Shown in pieces: positions 24,932 to 33,700 of a stretch of 39,861 bases of DNA. Source of the DNA: Alphaproteobacteria bacterium (GTDB taxonomy: Bacteria; Pseudomonadota; Alphaproteobacteria; Caulobacterales; Aquidulcibacteraceae); the NCBI GenBank assembly GCA_018969015.1, contig JAGWZE010000032.1:1-39861 (forward strand). Reading direction: 5' to 3'. The stretch's first letter is position 1, and the number at the start of each line of letters is the position of its first letter. The notes under the pieces are model-generated. The model was not told the DNA's origin, ran no database searches, and was given only the letters and a program-made list of their open reading frames with translations. Made by a program: the position numbers and the translations under genes.

Positions 24932-25503
24932 CGCAACGGCGTCGCGGCGACGTCGGCCGCGTCGAAGCCATGCGCCTGCAACGCGCGGACGTCGTCCGGC
25001 GCACCCGTTCCCCCCCAGACCGAGAGCGCGCCGCACGCCTGCGCGGCGGCGAGACGCTGAGCGAGCGCCGGGCAGGCGCACGCGTCGCGCCAGGCGCCGT
25101 CGACGACGATCGCACCGAACAGAGCGCGGTCGCGGCCCGCAAGCGCCGGCGCGGCGCCGGGGCCCGTGCGCAACGTGAGGCCCCAGCCGCGCGCACGCAG
25201 GCTGGCGAGGGCGGCGAGGCGCGGGGCGTCGAGCGCGAGGTCGCGCACGTCCCAGGCGATGCTGCGGGGATCGAGGCCGGCGGCTTTTGCGGCGGCGTCA
25301 AAGGCGCCGGGATCGGCGAAGGCGGCCGCGGGCGCGGGCGCGGCGATGAGGCCCGCGTCATCGCCGTCGGCGCGGCGGCGCGCCACGATCGCCTGCACGA
25401 GCGTGCCGGCGTCGATTTCCGGCGCCGCCTTCAGCACCCGTGCGGCGACAAGTCCCGAGACCAGATCGATGCGCAGGGCGAAACTGTGGACACGTGCAGT
25501 CAA
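24871..25503 (-). CDS. degenerate EAL-like protein (uncertain)
   Basis: A 210-residue protein without a confident family. Its second half, GLDPRSIAWDVRDLALDAPRLAALASLRARGWGLTLRTGPGAAPALAGRDRALFGAIVVDG, follows the order of the last third of an EAL phosphodiesterase: the acidic strand, the helix before the G-x-x-L-A-D-x-F-G strand, and the strand before the K-x-D lysine. The catalytic residues are missing: there is no ExL signature and no acidic DDFG or KID motif. If EAL-derived it would be a non-enzymatic c-di-GMP effector or a protein-interaction module. The start is a TTG at 25503 after GGAG, or a GTG at 25491; there is no ATG. The 3' end overlaps the DUF2336 gene by 61 bases. Codon composition supports coding. 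Confidence 0.5.
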   Translation of the reverse strand: MTARVHSFALRIDLVSGLVAARVLKAAPEIDAGTLVQAIVARRRADGDDAGLIAAPAPAAAFADPGAFDAAAKAAGLDPRSIAWDVRDLALDAPRLAALASLRARGWGLTLRTGPGAAPALAGRDRALFGAIVVDGAWRDACACPALAQRLAAAQACGALSVWGGTGAPDDVRALQAHGFDAADVAATPLRQLAVARARSTEQASSFSIR

Positions 25504-25545
25504 ACTCGGCTCCGGGCTGGCGTTTCCGCGCGTCGCGGTCGATGC

Positions 25546-25589
25546 TTAACCCCGGTGGCGTTAACGTTCGGCCCCGTCCGTGCGGTTAA
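25546..25589. promoter_or_regulatory. cluster of three TTAAC sites between divergent genes
   Basis: TTAACC (from 25546), GTTAACG (around 25561) and GGTTAACG (around 25585) occur within about 45 bases, in DNA otherwise near 70% GC. They lie between the EAL-like gene (minus) and the NUDIX gene (plus). The spacings are 11 and 21 bases, not the 7 of a full CtrA box, so they may be half-sites or unrelated. Confidence 0.25.
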
Positions 25590-25634
25590 CGTCGCGTGAA
25601 AACAGGCGCGTGGCGCCGCCGCGGGCGGTGAACG

Positions 25635-25656
25635 AACGACAAAAGAACGACAAAAG
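25635..25656 (+). repeat. tandem 11-bp A-rich repeat in the NUDIX leader
   Basis: AACGACAAAAG occurs twice in direct tandem (25635-25645 and 25646-25656), followed by a third diverged copy (AACAGAAAG). The stretch from 25631 to 25680 is purine-only or nearly so, and ends in GGAGGGGGAG, the ribosome site of the NUDIX gene. It is probably an unstructured leader. Confidence 0.6.
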
Positions 25657-25683
25657 AACAGAAAGAAGAGGGAGGGGGAGATC

Positions 25684-26481
25684 ATGAGCGAGGAAGCGCG
25701 CGCGGTTCCGTCGTCGACGATCCTGATGATCCGCACCGGCGAGGCGCCGTGCGAGGTGCTGATGGTGGAGCGCCATTATCAGATCGACTTCGCGAGCGGC
25801 GCGCTGGTGTTCCCCGGCGGAAAGCTCGCGGCGGAGGATCACGCGCCGGACTGGGCCGATCATGTCGACGCCGCGCCGGGCACGGACGATCAGGCCTACC
25901 GGATCGGCGCGCTGCGGGAGGCGTACGAGGAGTCCGGGCTTCTTCTCGCCCGGCCGCGCACGGCGCGCGGACCTGGCGCGCCGCTCCTGGGCGCGGCGGC
26001 CCTGCAGCCGTTGTTGCCGCATCGCGAAGCGGTGGCGTCGGGCAAGGCCTCGTTCCTCGCCTTGATCCGCGAGGCCGGGCTCGTGCTCGCACTCGATACG
26101 CTGACGCCGTTCGCGCACTGGGTCACGCCCAAGGGCATGCCGAAGCGCTTCGACACCTGGTTCTACGTGGCCGTTGCGCCCGACGAGCAGATCGCGGCCT
26201 GTGACGGCTCGGAAGCGGTGGACGCCTGCTGGATCGCGCCGCGCGCGGCGCTGGACGCGGCGGTGCAGGGCACGCGCAAGATCATCTTCCCGACCCGGAT
26301 GAACCTCGAAATGCTCGCGGCGACCGACACGGTCGAGGCCGCCCTGGCGGCGGCGCGCACGCGCAGGATCGTCTCCGTGGAGCCGCAGGTGATCCGCGAC
26401 GAAACGGGCGCGCTGATCCTCACCATCCCGGAGGAGGCGGGCTACCCCGTCACGCGCGAACCGCTGGAAGGCAATGCATGA
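25684..26481 (+). CDS. NUDIX hydrolase with insertion in the Nudix box
   Basis: A 265-residue NUDIX hydrolase, cleaving a nucleoside diphosphate linked to another moiety. The Nudix box is split: FPGGKLAAED supplies G-x5-E (Gly45 to Glu51), and REAYEESGLLL (78-88) supplies REx2EExG, with 26 residues between Glu51 and Arg78 where the standard box has 7. This arrangement is known in NUDT19-like CoA-diphosphatase relatives. A second conserved block is LDTLTPFAHWVTPKGMPKRFDTWFYVAVAP. The substrate is uncertain; CoA or acyl-CoA would fit the CoA-rich neighbourhood but is not proven. The ATG at 25684 has a strong purine-rich ribosome site. A GC-rich hairpin follows the stop. Confidence 0.88.
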   Translation: MSEEARAVPSSTILMIRTGEAPCEVLMVERHYQIDFASGALVFPGGKLAAEDHAPDWADHVDAAPGTDDQAYRIGALREAYEESGLLLARPRTARGPGAPLLGAAALQPLLPHREAVASGKASFLALIREAGLVLALDTLTPFAHWVTPKGMPKRFDTWFYVAVAPDEQIAACDGSEAVDACWIAPRAALDAAVQGTRKIIFPTRMNLEMLAATDTVEAALAAARTRRIVSVEPQVIRDETGALILTIPEEAGYPVTREPLEGNA

Positions 26482-26482
26482 A

Positions 26483-26510
26483 CGCCGCGCTGCCCTGGGG
26501 CGGCGCGGCG
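26483..26510. terminator. 12-bp GC-rich hairpin between convergent genes
   Basis: CGCCGCGCTGCC (26483-26494) and GGCGGCGCGGCG (26499-26510) pair over 12 bp with one G-T wobble and a four-base loop, starting two bases after the NUDIX stop. No T-run follows on either strand. It separates the NUDIX gene from the convergent HPt-like gene, so a role in 3'-end formation is plausible. Confidence 0.45.
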
Positions 26511-26556
26511 CTCATCATGTCGGGGAAGCGGCGGCGGCGCGGGGCCGCGCGGGCCT

Positions 26557-27048
26557 TCAGAGGATCTCGAGGCCCTTGGTGAGGTCCTTCACGCGCGTCT
26601 CGAGTTCGACGGCGAGGGCGCGGCCGGTCGGGTCCTCGTCGGAGCGGATCTGGGCGCGCACGGCCGCCTTGATCGCATCGATGTGGGCATCGACGATCGC
26701 CACGTTCTCGCGGGCGACGGCGCGCTGCTCGGGCGTCTCGATGAAGCGGCACAGCGAGCCGGCGATACGCGTGACGAGGGGATATTCGTAGGTCGTGCCC
26801 ATGCCCTTGGCGTCGTGGGCGCGCATGAACACTTCGGCCATCGTTTTTTCGGTCCAGCCGGCCGCGCGCGCCGTATTCCGCGCGGTGTCGAGCTTGATGA
26901 CCTCATCTTCCATCCAGGTCTGGAACTGACCCGACAGGGATTTCAGGGCAGCTTCCGCACGGGCAAGGGCGCCCGGATCGATCGCGGGCATGCGGCCGAT
27001 CTTGTCGCGAAGGGTGCGTTGCGGCTGGATCAATTGAACGTCGGACAT
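26557..27048 (-). CDS. HPt-like helical protein
   Basis: A 163-residue all-helical protein. The segment VFMRAHDAKGMGTTYEYPLVTRIAGSLC resembles the phosphoacceptor helix of histidine phosphotransfer domains (pattern AHxLKGxxxxxGxPxLxxLAxxLE), with His78 as the possible phosphorylation site and Lys81-Gly82 in the expected places. The preceding helices and the C-terminal pair (RENVAIVDAHIDAIKAAVRAQI) fit a four-helix bundle. No kinase domain is present and no kinase or response regulator is adjacent. The ATG at 27048 lacks a strong ribosome site. The gene follows nadK on the same strand after 77 bases. The HPt reading is from the motif only. Confidence 0.65.
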   Translation of the reverse strand: MSDVQLIQPQRTLRDKIGRMPAIDPGALARAEAALKSLSGQFQTWMEDEVIKLDTARNTARAAGWTEKTMAEVFMRAHDAKGMGTTYEYPLVTRIAGSLCRFIETPEQRAVARENVAIVDAHIDAIKAAVRAQIRSDEDPTGRALAVELETRVKDLTKGLEIL

Positions 27049-27125
27049 GGCGGCCCCGTTGACTTCGGCGGGACGCTACACGCGACGCCATGAACAAAGG
27101 GTTGCCGGATCGCCGTTTGCCGGCG

Positions 27126-27884
27126 TCAAACGGTGAATTGCTCGCGCAGGATACGTTCGTCCAATGCGTGGCCGGCGTCGAACAGCATGGTGAGCTCGGA
27201 CCCGAGGTCCTCGGCCACGTGCACGGCGACGACGTCGCGCACTTCCTGGCTGTCAGCCGACGCGCTGACCGGACGCAGGTCGGCGTCGAGCACCTCGAAC
27301 TCGACTTCGGCGGAGTGGGCCAGGAGCGCGCCGCGCCACCGGCGGGGGCGGAACGGGCTGATCGGCGTCAACGCCAGGAGCCGGGCCGAGATCGGCAGAA
27401 TGGGGCCGTGGGCGGAGAGATTGTAGGCCGTGGAGCCGGCCGGGGTGGCGACCAGGACGCCATCGCACGCGAGTTCCGGGAGGCGTTCCCTGCCGTCGAC
27501 GGCGATTCGGATGCGCGCGGTCTGCGCCGTCTGGCGCAGGAGCGAGACCTCGTTGATCGCGCGGCGCTCGAACACCTCGCCGCCGCGGGTGCGGGCGCGC
27601 ATCACCAGGGGGCGGATCCCGACGGGCTCGGCGGCGGCGATCCGCTCCAGCAGCTCCTCCTCGCGGTACTCGTTCATCAGGAAGCCGACGGTGCCGCGGT
27701 TCATCCCGTAGACCGGCTTGCCATCGCCCAGACGGCGGCGGAGCGCGTCGAGCATATGGCCGTCGCCCCCCAGCGCCACCACGACGTCGGCCTGGGCCTC
27801 GCCGGCCTCGCCGAACGTATGGCGCAGCCGGCGCAGGGCTTCCTGGGCCTCGGGGCGGGGACTGGCGGTGAAGTGCAGGCGCAT
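27126..27884 (-). CDS. nadK: NAD kinase
   Basis: Phosphorylates NAD to NADP. The 252 residues show the family signatures: ALGGDGHMLDALR (GGDG at 39-42), GMNRGTVGFLMNEY (60-73), the substrate loop RRAINEVSLLRQ (NE motif), and DGVLVATPAGSTAYNLSAHGPILP. The C-terminal all-beta half is complete. The length is typical of the short alphaproteobacterial form. The ATG at 27884 is preferred; the frame stays open to 27965 but the extra residues are not conserved-looking. It is divergent from the class II aldolase gene, with about 110 bases between starts. Confidence 0.96.
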   Translation of the reverse strand: MRLHFTASPRPEAQEALRRLRHTFGEAGEAQADVVVALGGDGHMLDALRRRLGDGKPVYGMNRGTVGFLMNEYREEELLERIAAAEPVGIRPLVMRARTRGGEVFERRAINEVSLLRQTAQTARIRIAVDGRERLPELACDGVLVATPAGSTAYNLSAHGPILPISARLLALTPISPFRPRRWRGALLAHSAEVEFEVLDADLRPVSASADSQEVRDVVAVHVAEDLGSELTMLFDAGHALDERILREQFTV

Positions 27885-27994
27885 GGCGTCGTCCGATGGG
27901 CGGGACGACGTTTGACACCTTGCGGCCCGTTCGTCACCCTCCCGGCGACTGAGCGCGCCGGCCACGGAGACCGCGCGCCCCGGGAGGATGAGCC

Positions 27995-28771
27995 ATGGCG
28001 ATGGACGGTTCGGTCGGCGGAAGCTTGAAGGGTCAGGTGAGTGCGGAGGAGTGGGCCGCGCGCGTGGATTGCGCGGCGCTGTACCGCCTCGTCGCTCACT
28101 ATGGGTGGGACGACATGATCTTCACCCACATCTCGATGCGGCTGCCGGGGCCGGAGCACCACTTCCTCATCAACCCCTACGGCCTGTTCTTCGAAGAAAT
28201 CACCGCCTCGTCGCTGGTGAAGGTCGATCTCGACGGCAATATTCTCTGGGCGCCGCCCGGCATGTTCATCAACCCGGCGGGCTTCACGATCCATTCGGCC
28301 ATTCACGCGGCCCGCGAGGACGCAATGGTCGTCATGCACGTCCATACGGACCAGGGCGTCGCCGTTTCGTGCCAGAAGCGTGGGCTATTGCCGATTTCTC
28401 AGACGGCCATGGGCGTCATCGGCGACCTCGCCTACCACGACTATGAGGGCATTGCGCTCGACCTCGACGAGCGGGAGCGGCTCGTGGCCGATATTGGCCA
28501 GAAGAACCTCCTGATGCTGCGCAATCACGGCACCCTGACCGTCGGCAAGACGGCGGCTGAGGCCTTCACGCGCATGTTCTTCCTCGAACGCGCCTGCAAG
28601 ATGCAGGTGCTCGCGCAGGCGGGCGGCTCCGAGCTTCTCGAATGCGATCAGGCGATGCAGGACAAGGTCGGCAAGCAGGCCGCCCCCGGCTTCACGATGA
28701 TCGGCGAGCGCCTGGCCTGGCCGGGCCTGAAGCGCCTGCTCGATCGCCACCTTCCGGGCTACGACGCCTAA
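27995..28771 (+). CDS. class II aldolase/adducin family protein
   Basis: A 258-residue zinc-dependent class II aldolase/adducin domain. The metal histidines are His115 and His117 in VVMHVHTDQG, with His178 in LLMLRNHGTLTVG. DDMIFTHISMRLPGPEHHFLINPYGLFFEEIT is the conserved N-terminal block. Related enzymes act on fuculose- or ribulose-phosphate, and some members (adducin-like) bind rather than cleave; the substrate here is unknown. The ATG at 27995 lies shortly after GGGAGGATGAGCC. The gene is divergent from nadK. A strong inverted repeat begins 28 bases after the stop. Confidence 0.9.
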   Translation: MAMDGSVGGSLKGQVSAEEWAARVDCAALYRLVAHYGWDDMIFTHISMRLPGPEHHFLINPYGLFFEEITASSLVKVDLDGNILWAPPGMFINPAGFTIHSAIHAAREDAMVVMHVHTDQGVAVSCQKRGLLPISQTAMGVIGDLAYHDYEGIALDLDERERLVADIGQKNLLMLRNHGTLTVGKTAAEAFTRMFFLERACKMQVLAQAGGSELLECDQAMQDKVGKQAAPGFTMIGERLAWPGLKRLLDRHLPGYDA

Positions 28772-28788
28772 GCCGCGCCTGCGCCGCC

Positions 28789-29493
28789 CTGCGGACGTGG
28801 GGCGGCGCTCTCTGGCTGGCGCTGAGCGCCGCCCCGGCGCTGGCCTCGCCCTGGATCGCGCCGCGCGAAGAGATCGCGTGGATCGGCTATAGCGAGGGCG
28901 CCGACTCCCGCGTGATCGAAACCGGCGCGTCGGCGGAGCAGGGCTTCGCCGGCGATCGCGCATCCGTGATCGTCGAAACCTGGAGCCGCGACGCCAGCGA
29001 CGAGCGCCGCCTGCGCGGCGGGGTCGGGCTGAAGCTTTCGTTGCATCGAGGTCCGCACTGGGCCGTCGCCGTTCAGGGCGGCGGCCTTTTCGTCGATGGC
29101 GCGGAAAAAGGCGTTCCCGATCCGGACTCTGGCGGGCCCCGCTGCGTCGGCGCGGGCGGCGAAGGGCGGGTCATGGTCGGCCGGGCGCCGCGCGCCGCCG
29201 GCCGCGGCCCGTTCGTCACGGTCGAACTCGCCTCACGCGCGCAAGGCGGTTGCGCCTCCGCCCTGGTCGACGCCACAATAGGGTACGAAATTGAACATAA
29301 ATGGATTTTGCTCGCTCAAGCTTTTCAGGACCGCGGCCTTCACGGGTCTGAAACGCTCAATGTGCAAGTATCAGCCGTGAGACTCCGGCGGATGCGCGGC
29401 CTCCAGATCGGACTGCGCGCCCGATTGGATGGCGCCGAGCCGGAACCGGCGGTCATAATTGGGTTATGGCGGCGCGACCGCCGTGGACAATGA
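28789..29493 (+). CDS. exported protein of unknown function, start unclear
   Basis: I do not recognise this protein. The mature part (about 215 residues) alternates short hydrophobic and polar stretches, for example GGVGLKLSLHRGPHWAVAVQGGGLFV, GPFVTVELASRAQGG and LNVQVSAVRLRR, suggesting a small outer-membrane or periplasmic beta structure. A signal-peptide-like segment LRTWGGALWLALSAAPALA precedes it, but no ATG, GTG or TTG lies in frame between the aldolase stop and that segment. The options are a CTG at 28789 (used here), an ATG at 28642 deep inside the aldolase gene, or a GTG at 28912 that would lose the signal. Bases 29274-29372 are notably AT-rich compared with everything around them. 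It precedes the RND genes by 43 bases. Confidence 0.5.
   Translation: MRTWGGALWLALSAAPALASPWIAPREEIAWIGYSEGADSRVIETGASAEQGFAGDRASVIVETWSRDASDERRLRGGVGLKLSLHRGPHWAVAVQGGGLFVDGAEKGVPDPDSGGPRCVGAGGEGRVMVGRAPRAAGRGPFVTVELASRAQGGCASALVDATIGYEIEHKWILLAQAFQDRGLHGSETLNVQVSAVRLRRMRGLQIGLRARLDGAEPEPAVIIGLWRRDRRGQ
28799..28835. repeat. 11-bp perfect inverted repeat after the aldolase gene
   Basis: GGGGCGGCGCT (28799-28809) and AGCGCCGCCCC (28825-28835) form a perfect 11-bp stem with a 15-base loop. It sits 28 bases past the aldolase stop, in the region that would encode the signal peptide of the next gene. No T-run follows. It could be a transcript end for the aldolase gene or an mRNA structure near the next start. 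Confidence 0.4.
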
Positions 29494-29536
29494 CGGCTGC
29501 CGGGTCATATCCCGGGAGCCGCCAAGGGGTTCGTTG

Positions 29537-30751
29537 ATGACGTCGCCGTTTGCAAAGTACGGATTCGCCGCCGTGGTCGCGGGCGCGCTGGTGCTCGCCG
29601 CCGGGGCCGTGGCGGTGAAGGGCCTGAGCTCGGGCGGCAAAGGGCAGGGCGGCGGCGGCATGCAGGCGGCGGCCGGGCCCGCGGGCGGGGCGCCGCGCGG
29701 CGGCCCGGGCGGCGGTCAGGGCGATGTCCCCCTCGTCGAGGTTGGCGCGGTCGCGATGCGGCCGTTTGCCGACACCGTCCAGGCGCTCGGCACGGCGCAG
29801 GCGCGCGAGTCCATCGTCGTCGCCTCCAAGGTCACGGACGTGATCAGCGCCATCCGGTTCGACAGCGGCGACCGGGTGAAGAAGGGTCAGGTGCTGGTCG
29901 TTCTGTCGAACGTCGAACAGCAGGCCGATCTGGCCGAAGCGCGGGCGGCGCTGACTTCGGCCACGCGCGAATACGACCGCTTCAAGGAACTGGGCGACCG
30001 CGGCTTCGCCCCGAAAGCGCGGCTGGAGCAGGCGCAGGCCGCTTATGAGCAGGCGCGCGCCCGCGTCGCCGCGCTCGAGTCGCGCATGGCCGACCGCACG
30101 ATCCGTGCGCCGTTCGCCGGCGTGATGGGGCTGCGCACGGCGAGCCCCGGCGCGCTGGTGCGCCCCGGCGATCCGATCGCGACGCTGGACGACACCTCCG
30201 CCATCAAGCTCGATTTCGACGTGCCGGAAGTGCACCTCGCCCGCATGAAGCCAGGCGCCACGCTGCGCGCCGCGACGGCCGCCTATCCTGGTCGCGATTT
30301 CACCGGGCGCATCGACAATGTCGACAGCCGGATCGATCCCCGGACGCGCACGGTCAAGGTGCGCGCGGTGATCGCCAACAAGTCCGGAGACCTCAAGCCC
30401 GGCATGCTGATGACGGTGAACGTGGACGCCAATCCGCGGAAGGCGTTGGCCGTGCCGGAAATGGCCGTGATCGAAACGATGGACGGCGCGAGCGTGTTCA
30501 AGGTCGTCGAAAAGGACGGCAAGACCATCGCGAAGCCGGCCGAGGTGAAGCTCGGTGGCCGCTCCGGCGGCTTCGTCGAGGTGCTGTCCGGCCTTGCCGC
30601 CGGGGACCGCATCGTGACGGAAGGCGTGCAGCGCGCGCGGCCGGGCCAGCCGATCCGCGCCGATGCGATCGCGGCCGACGGCGCGCCGGAAAAGCCGGAC
30701 GGACTCGCGGGGGGCAAGCCTCCGTCGGCGGCGTCGGCGGCGCGTCTTTAA
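29537..30751 (+). CDS. RND efflux periplasmic adaptor (membrane fusion protein)
   Basis: A 404-residue HlyD/AcrA-type adaptor linking an inner-membrane pump to an outer-membrane channel. An N-terminal membrane anchor (about residues 8-28, FAAVVAGALVLAAGAVAV) lacks a lipobox. It is followed by an unusually glycine-rich linker (about 32-65). Then come the lipoyl half (VVASKVTDVISAIRFDSGDRVKKGQVLVVLS), an alpha-hairpin (ADLAEARAALTSATREYDRFKELGD and AQAAYEQARARVAALESRM), the second lipoyl half (DRTIRAPFAGVMGLR), a beta-barrel domain and the membrane-proximal domain ending KLGGRSGGFVEVLSGLAAGDRIVTEG. The ATG at 29537 follows AAGGGG. The pump gene begins three bases after the stop. Confidence 0.95.
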   Translation: MTSPFAKYGFAAVVAGALVLAAGAVAVKGLSSGGKGQGGGGMQAAAGPAGGAPRGGPGGGQGDVPLVEVGAVAMRPFADTVQALGTAQARESIVVASKVTDVISAIRFDSGDRVKKGQVLVVLSNVEQQADLAEARAALTSATREYDRFKELGDRGFAPKARLEQAQAAYEQARARVAALESRMADRTIRAPFAGVMGLRTASPGALVRPGDPIATLDDTSAIKLDFDVPEVHLARMKPGATLRAATAAYPGRDFTGRIDNVDSRIDPRTRTVKVRAVIANKSGDLKPGMLMTVNVDANPRKALAVPEMAVIETMDGASVFKVVEKDGKTIAKPAEVKLGGRSGGFVEVLSGLAAGDRIVTEGVQRARPGQPIRADAIAADGAPEKPDGLAGGKPPSAASAARL

Positions 30752-30754
30752 GCC

Positions 30755-33700
30755 ATGACCCTTTCGGATCTTTCCGTCCGCCGGCCGGTTCTGGCCACGG
30801 TGATGTCGCTGCTGATCATCGTGTTCGGCGCGATCTCGTTCGGCCAGCTGCCGCTACGCGAGCTGCCGGACGTCGATCGCCCCGTCGTCGGCATCGACGT
30901 CAGCTACCGCGGCGCCTCGGCGCAGGTGGTCGAGACGCAGGTCACGCGGATCATCGAAGACCAGCTTTCGGGCATCGAAGGCGTCGACCTCATCACGTCG
31001 ACGAGCCGTGACGGCCGCTCGAGCATCAACATCGAGTTCAAGCTGACGCGCAATCTCGAGGATGCGGCCAACGACGTGCGCAACGCCGTCTCGCGGTCGC
31101 TCGGGCAATTGCCGCTCGACATCGATCCGCCGGTCGTCACGAAGACGGACGCCGACGCCGATCCGATCATCTGGCTCAACATGCAGTCGACGACGCTCGA
31201 TCGTGTGGCGCTGACCGACTACGCCGAGCGCTTCATCGTCGATCGCGTCTCCACGCTGGACGGCGTCGCGAACGTGCGCGTGGCCGGCGGCTTCAGGCGC
31301 TCGCTGCGCATCTGGGTCGATCCCAACGCGCTCGCTGCGCGCGGCCTTACGGTCGACGACATCGAGACCTCGCTGCGCTCGCAGAACATCGAACTCCCGG
31401 CGGGCTCCGTGGAAGGCCGCACGCGGGACTATTCGCTGCGGGTCGAACGGCCGTTCCAGACCGCGGAAGAATTCGCGCGCCTGCCCGTAGGCCGCGCCGG
31501 GCTCGTGCCCGTGCGCCTGGGCGACGTCGCGCGCGTGGAGATCGCGCCGGAGGACACGCGCCGGCTGTTCCGCGGCAACGGCGTCAATCAGGTCGGTCTC
31601 GGGATCGTGCGGCAGTCGAAGTCGAACGCGCTCGACGTCGCCGCCAAGGTGAAGGCGGCTGTCGAAGAGCTGCGCCCGACGCTGCCCGAGGGCACCGACA
31701 TCGTCGTCGCGTTCGACACGACGGTGTTCATCGACAAGGCGATCGGCAAGGTCTGGGAGACGCTGATCGAGGCGCTGGTCCTCGTCGTCGTCGTGATCTT
31801 CCTGTTCCTGGGAACGATGCGGGCCGCGGCCATCCCCGCGGCGGTCATTCCGGTCTGTCTGCTCGGCGCGTTCGCGATTCTGGCGCTGTTCGGCTTCTCC
31901 ATCAATTTGCTCACCCTCCTGGCGCTCGTCTTGTCGATCGGCCTCGTCGTCGACGACTCGATCGTCGTGCTGGAGAACGTGCAGCGGCGGATGGACGTCT
32001 ATGGCGAGCCGCGCGCGGTGGCCGCGCTCAAGGGCACGCGACAGGTGGCGTTCGCGGTCATCGCGACGTCGGCGGTGCTGATCGCGGTGTTTGCGCCGCT
32101 CCTGTTCGTCGGCGGCTATGTGGGGCGCCTGTTCGTGGAGCTCGCCGTCACGGTCGCGGGCGTGATCGCCATCTCGGCCTTCGCGGCGCTGACGCTGACG
32201 CCGATGATGTGCTCCAAGCTCCTGCGCCCGGTGGGCGAGGGCACGGTGGTGTCGCGGGCGGTCTCGCGCATGCTGGACGTCGTGCGCGCCAGCTACCGCG
32301 CCTCGCTCGAGGCGGCGCTGGCGAACAAGCCGATCGTGCTCGGGGCGTTCGCCCTGGTGCTGCTGGGCGGGTTCCTGCTGAGCCGGTCGCTGCCGTCGGA
32401 GCTCACGCGCGCGGAGGACCGCGGCAACTACCTGATCAGCATGCAGGCGCCGGAAGGCGCCGGGTTCGAGTATTCGGCGCGGGTGATGACCGAGGCCGAG
32501 AAGGTGCTGCTCGGGTACGTGAAGTCCGGCGAGGCGACGCGCATTCTCGTCGTGTCCCCCGGCTTCAACGATCAGGGCACCAACCGCTTCAACAGCGGCA
32601 TCGCGCGCGTCTTCCTGCAGGACTGGGAAGACCGCGAGCGCGACGGCCAGACGATCCTGGGCGAGCTGAACAAAAAGCTCGGCGAGATCCCCGGCGCGAT
32701 CTTCCGCGCCCGGATGCAGAGCCCCTTCCAGGGCGGCCCGGGCGGGGACGACGTGTCGATCGTGCTTGGCGGCTCCGAGTACGAGCCGCTGGCGGCGATC
32801 GCCGAAAAGGTGGTGTCGCGGGCGCGCACGGAGAACCCGCAGCTGATCCGGCCCCGGCAGAACTACCAGCCGAACGCGCCGCGCGTCGTCGTCGACGTCG
32901 ACCGCGAGCGGGCGGCGGCGCTGGGCGTCTCCGTGCAGGCGATCGGGCGGACGCTCGAATCCACAATGGGCGCGCGCCGCATCAACACCATCACCGACCG
33001 CGGCAAGGAATATTACGTCTTCCTGCAGGCCGAGCGGGACGAGCGCAGCGAGATCGTCGATCTCACCAACAAGTACGTGCGCTCCGATCGCACGGGCGAA
33101 CTCGTGCCGCTGAGTTCGGTGGTGTCCTACAAGACCATGGGCGACAGCGCGGAGCGCCGGCGCGTGAACCGCCTCGCCGCGGTGACGATCTCGGCGACGC
33201 TCGACAACGGCTACACGATCGGTGAGGCGCTGGACTGGCTCGAGCAGGCCGTGCGCGAGGAGGCGGCCGGCACGCCGGTGAAGGTCGACTACACGGGCGC
33301 GGCCAAGCAGTTCAAGGACTCGAGCGGCGCGATCCTGTTCGCCTTCGGCTTCGCGCTGATCATCGTGTTCCTGGTGCTCGCCGCGCAGTTCGAGAGTTTC
33401 GTGCACCCGTTCGTCATCATGCTGACGGTGCCGCTGGCGCTGGCGGGCGGCGTGCTGGGCCTGTTCCTGACGGGTGACAGCCTGAACATCTACAGCCAGG
33501 TGGGGCTCATCATCCTGATCGGATTGGCCGCCAAGAACGGCATCCTGATCGTGGAGTTCGCCAACCAGCTGCGCGACGAAGGCCGCTCGATCCGCGAAGC
33601 CGTGCTCGACGCGAGCGACCTGCGCCTGCGCCCGATCCTGATGACGAGCATCGCCACCGTGGTGGGCGCCCTGCCTTTGATGTTCGCCTCCGGCGCGGGC

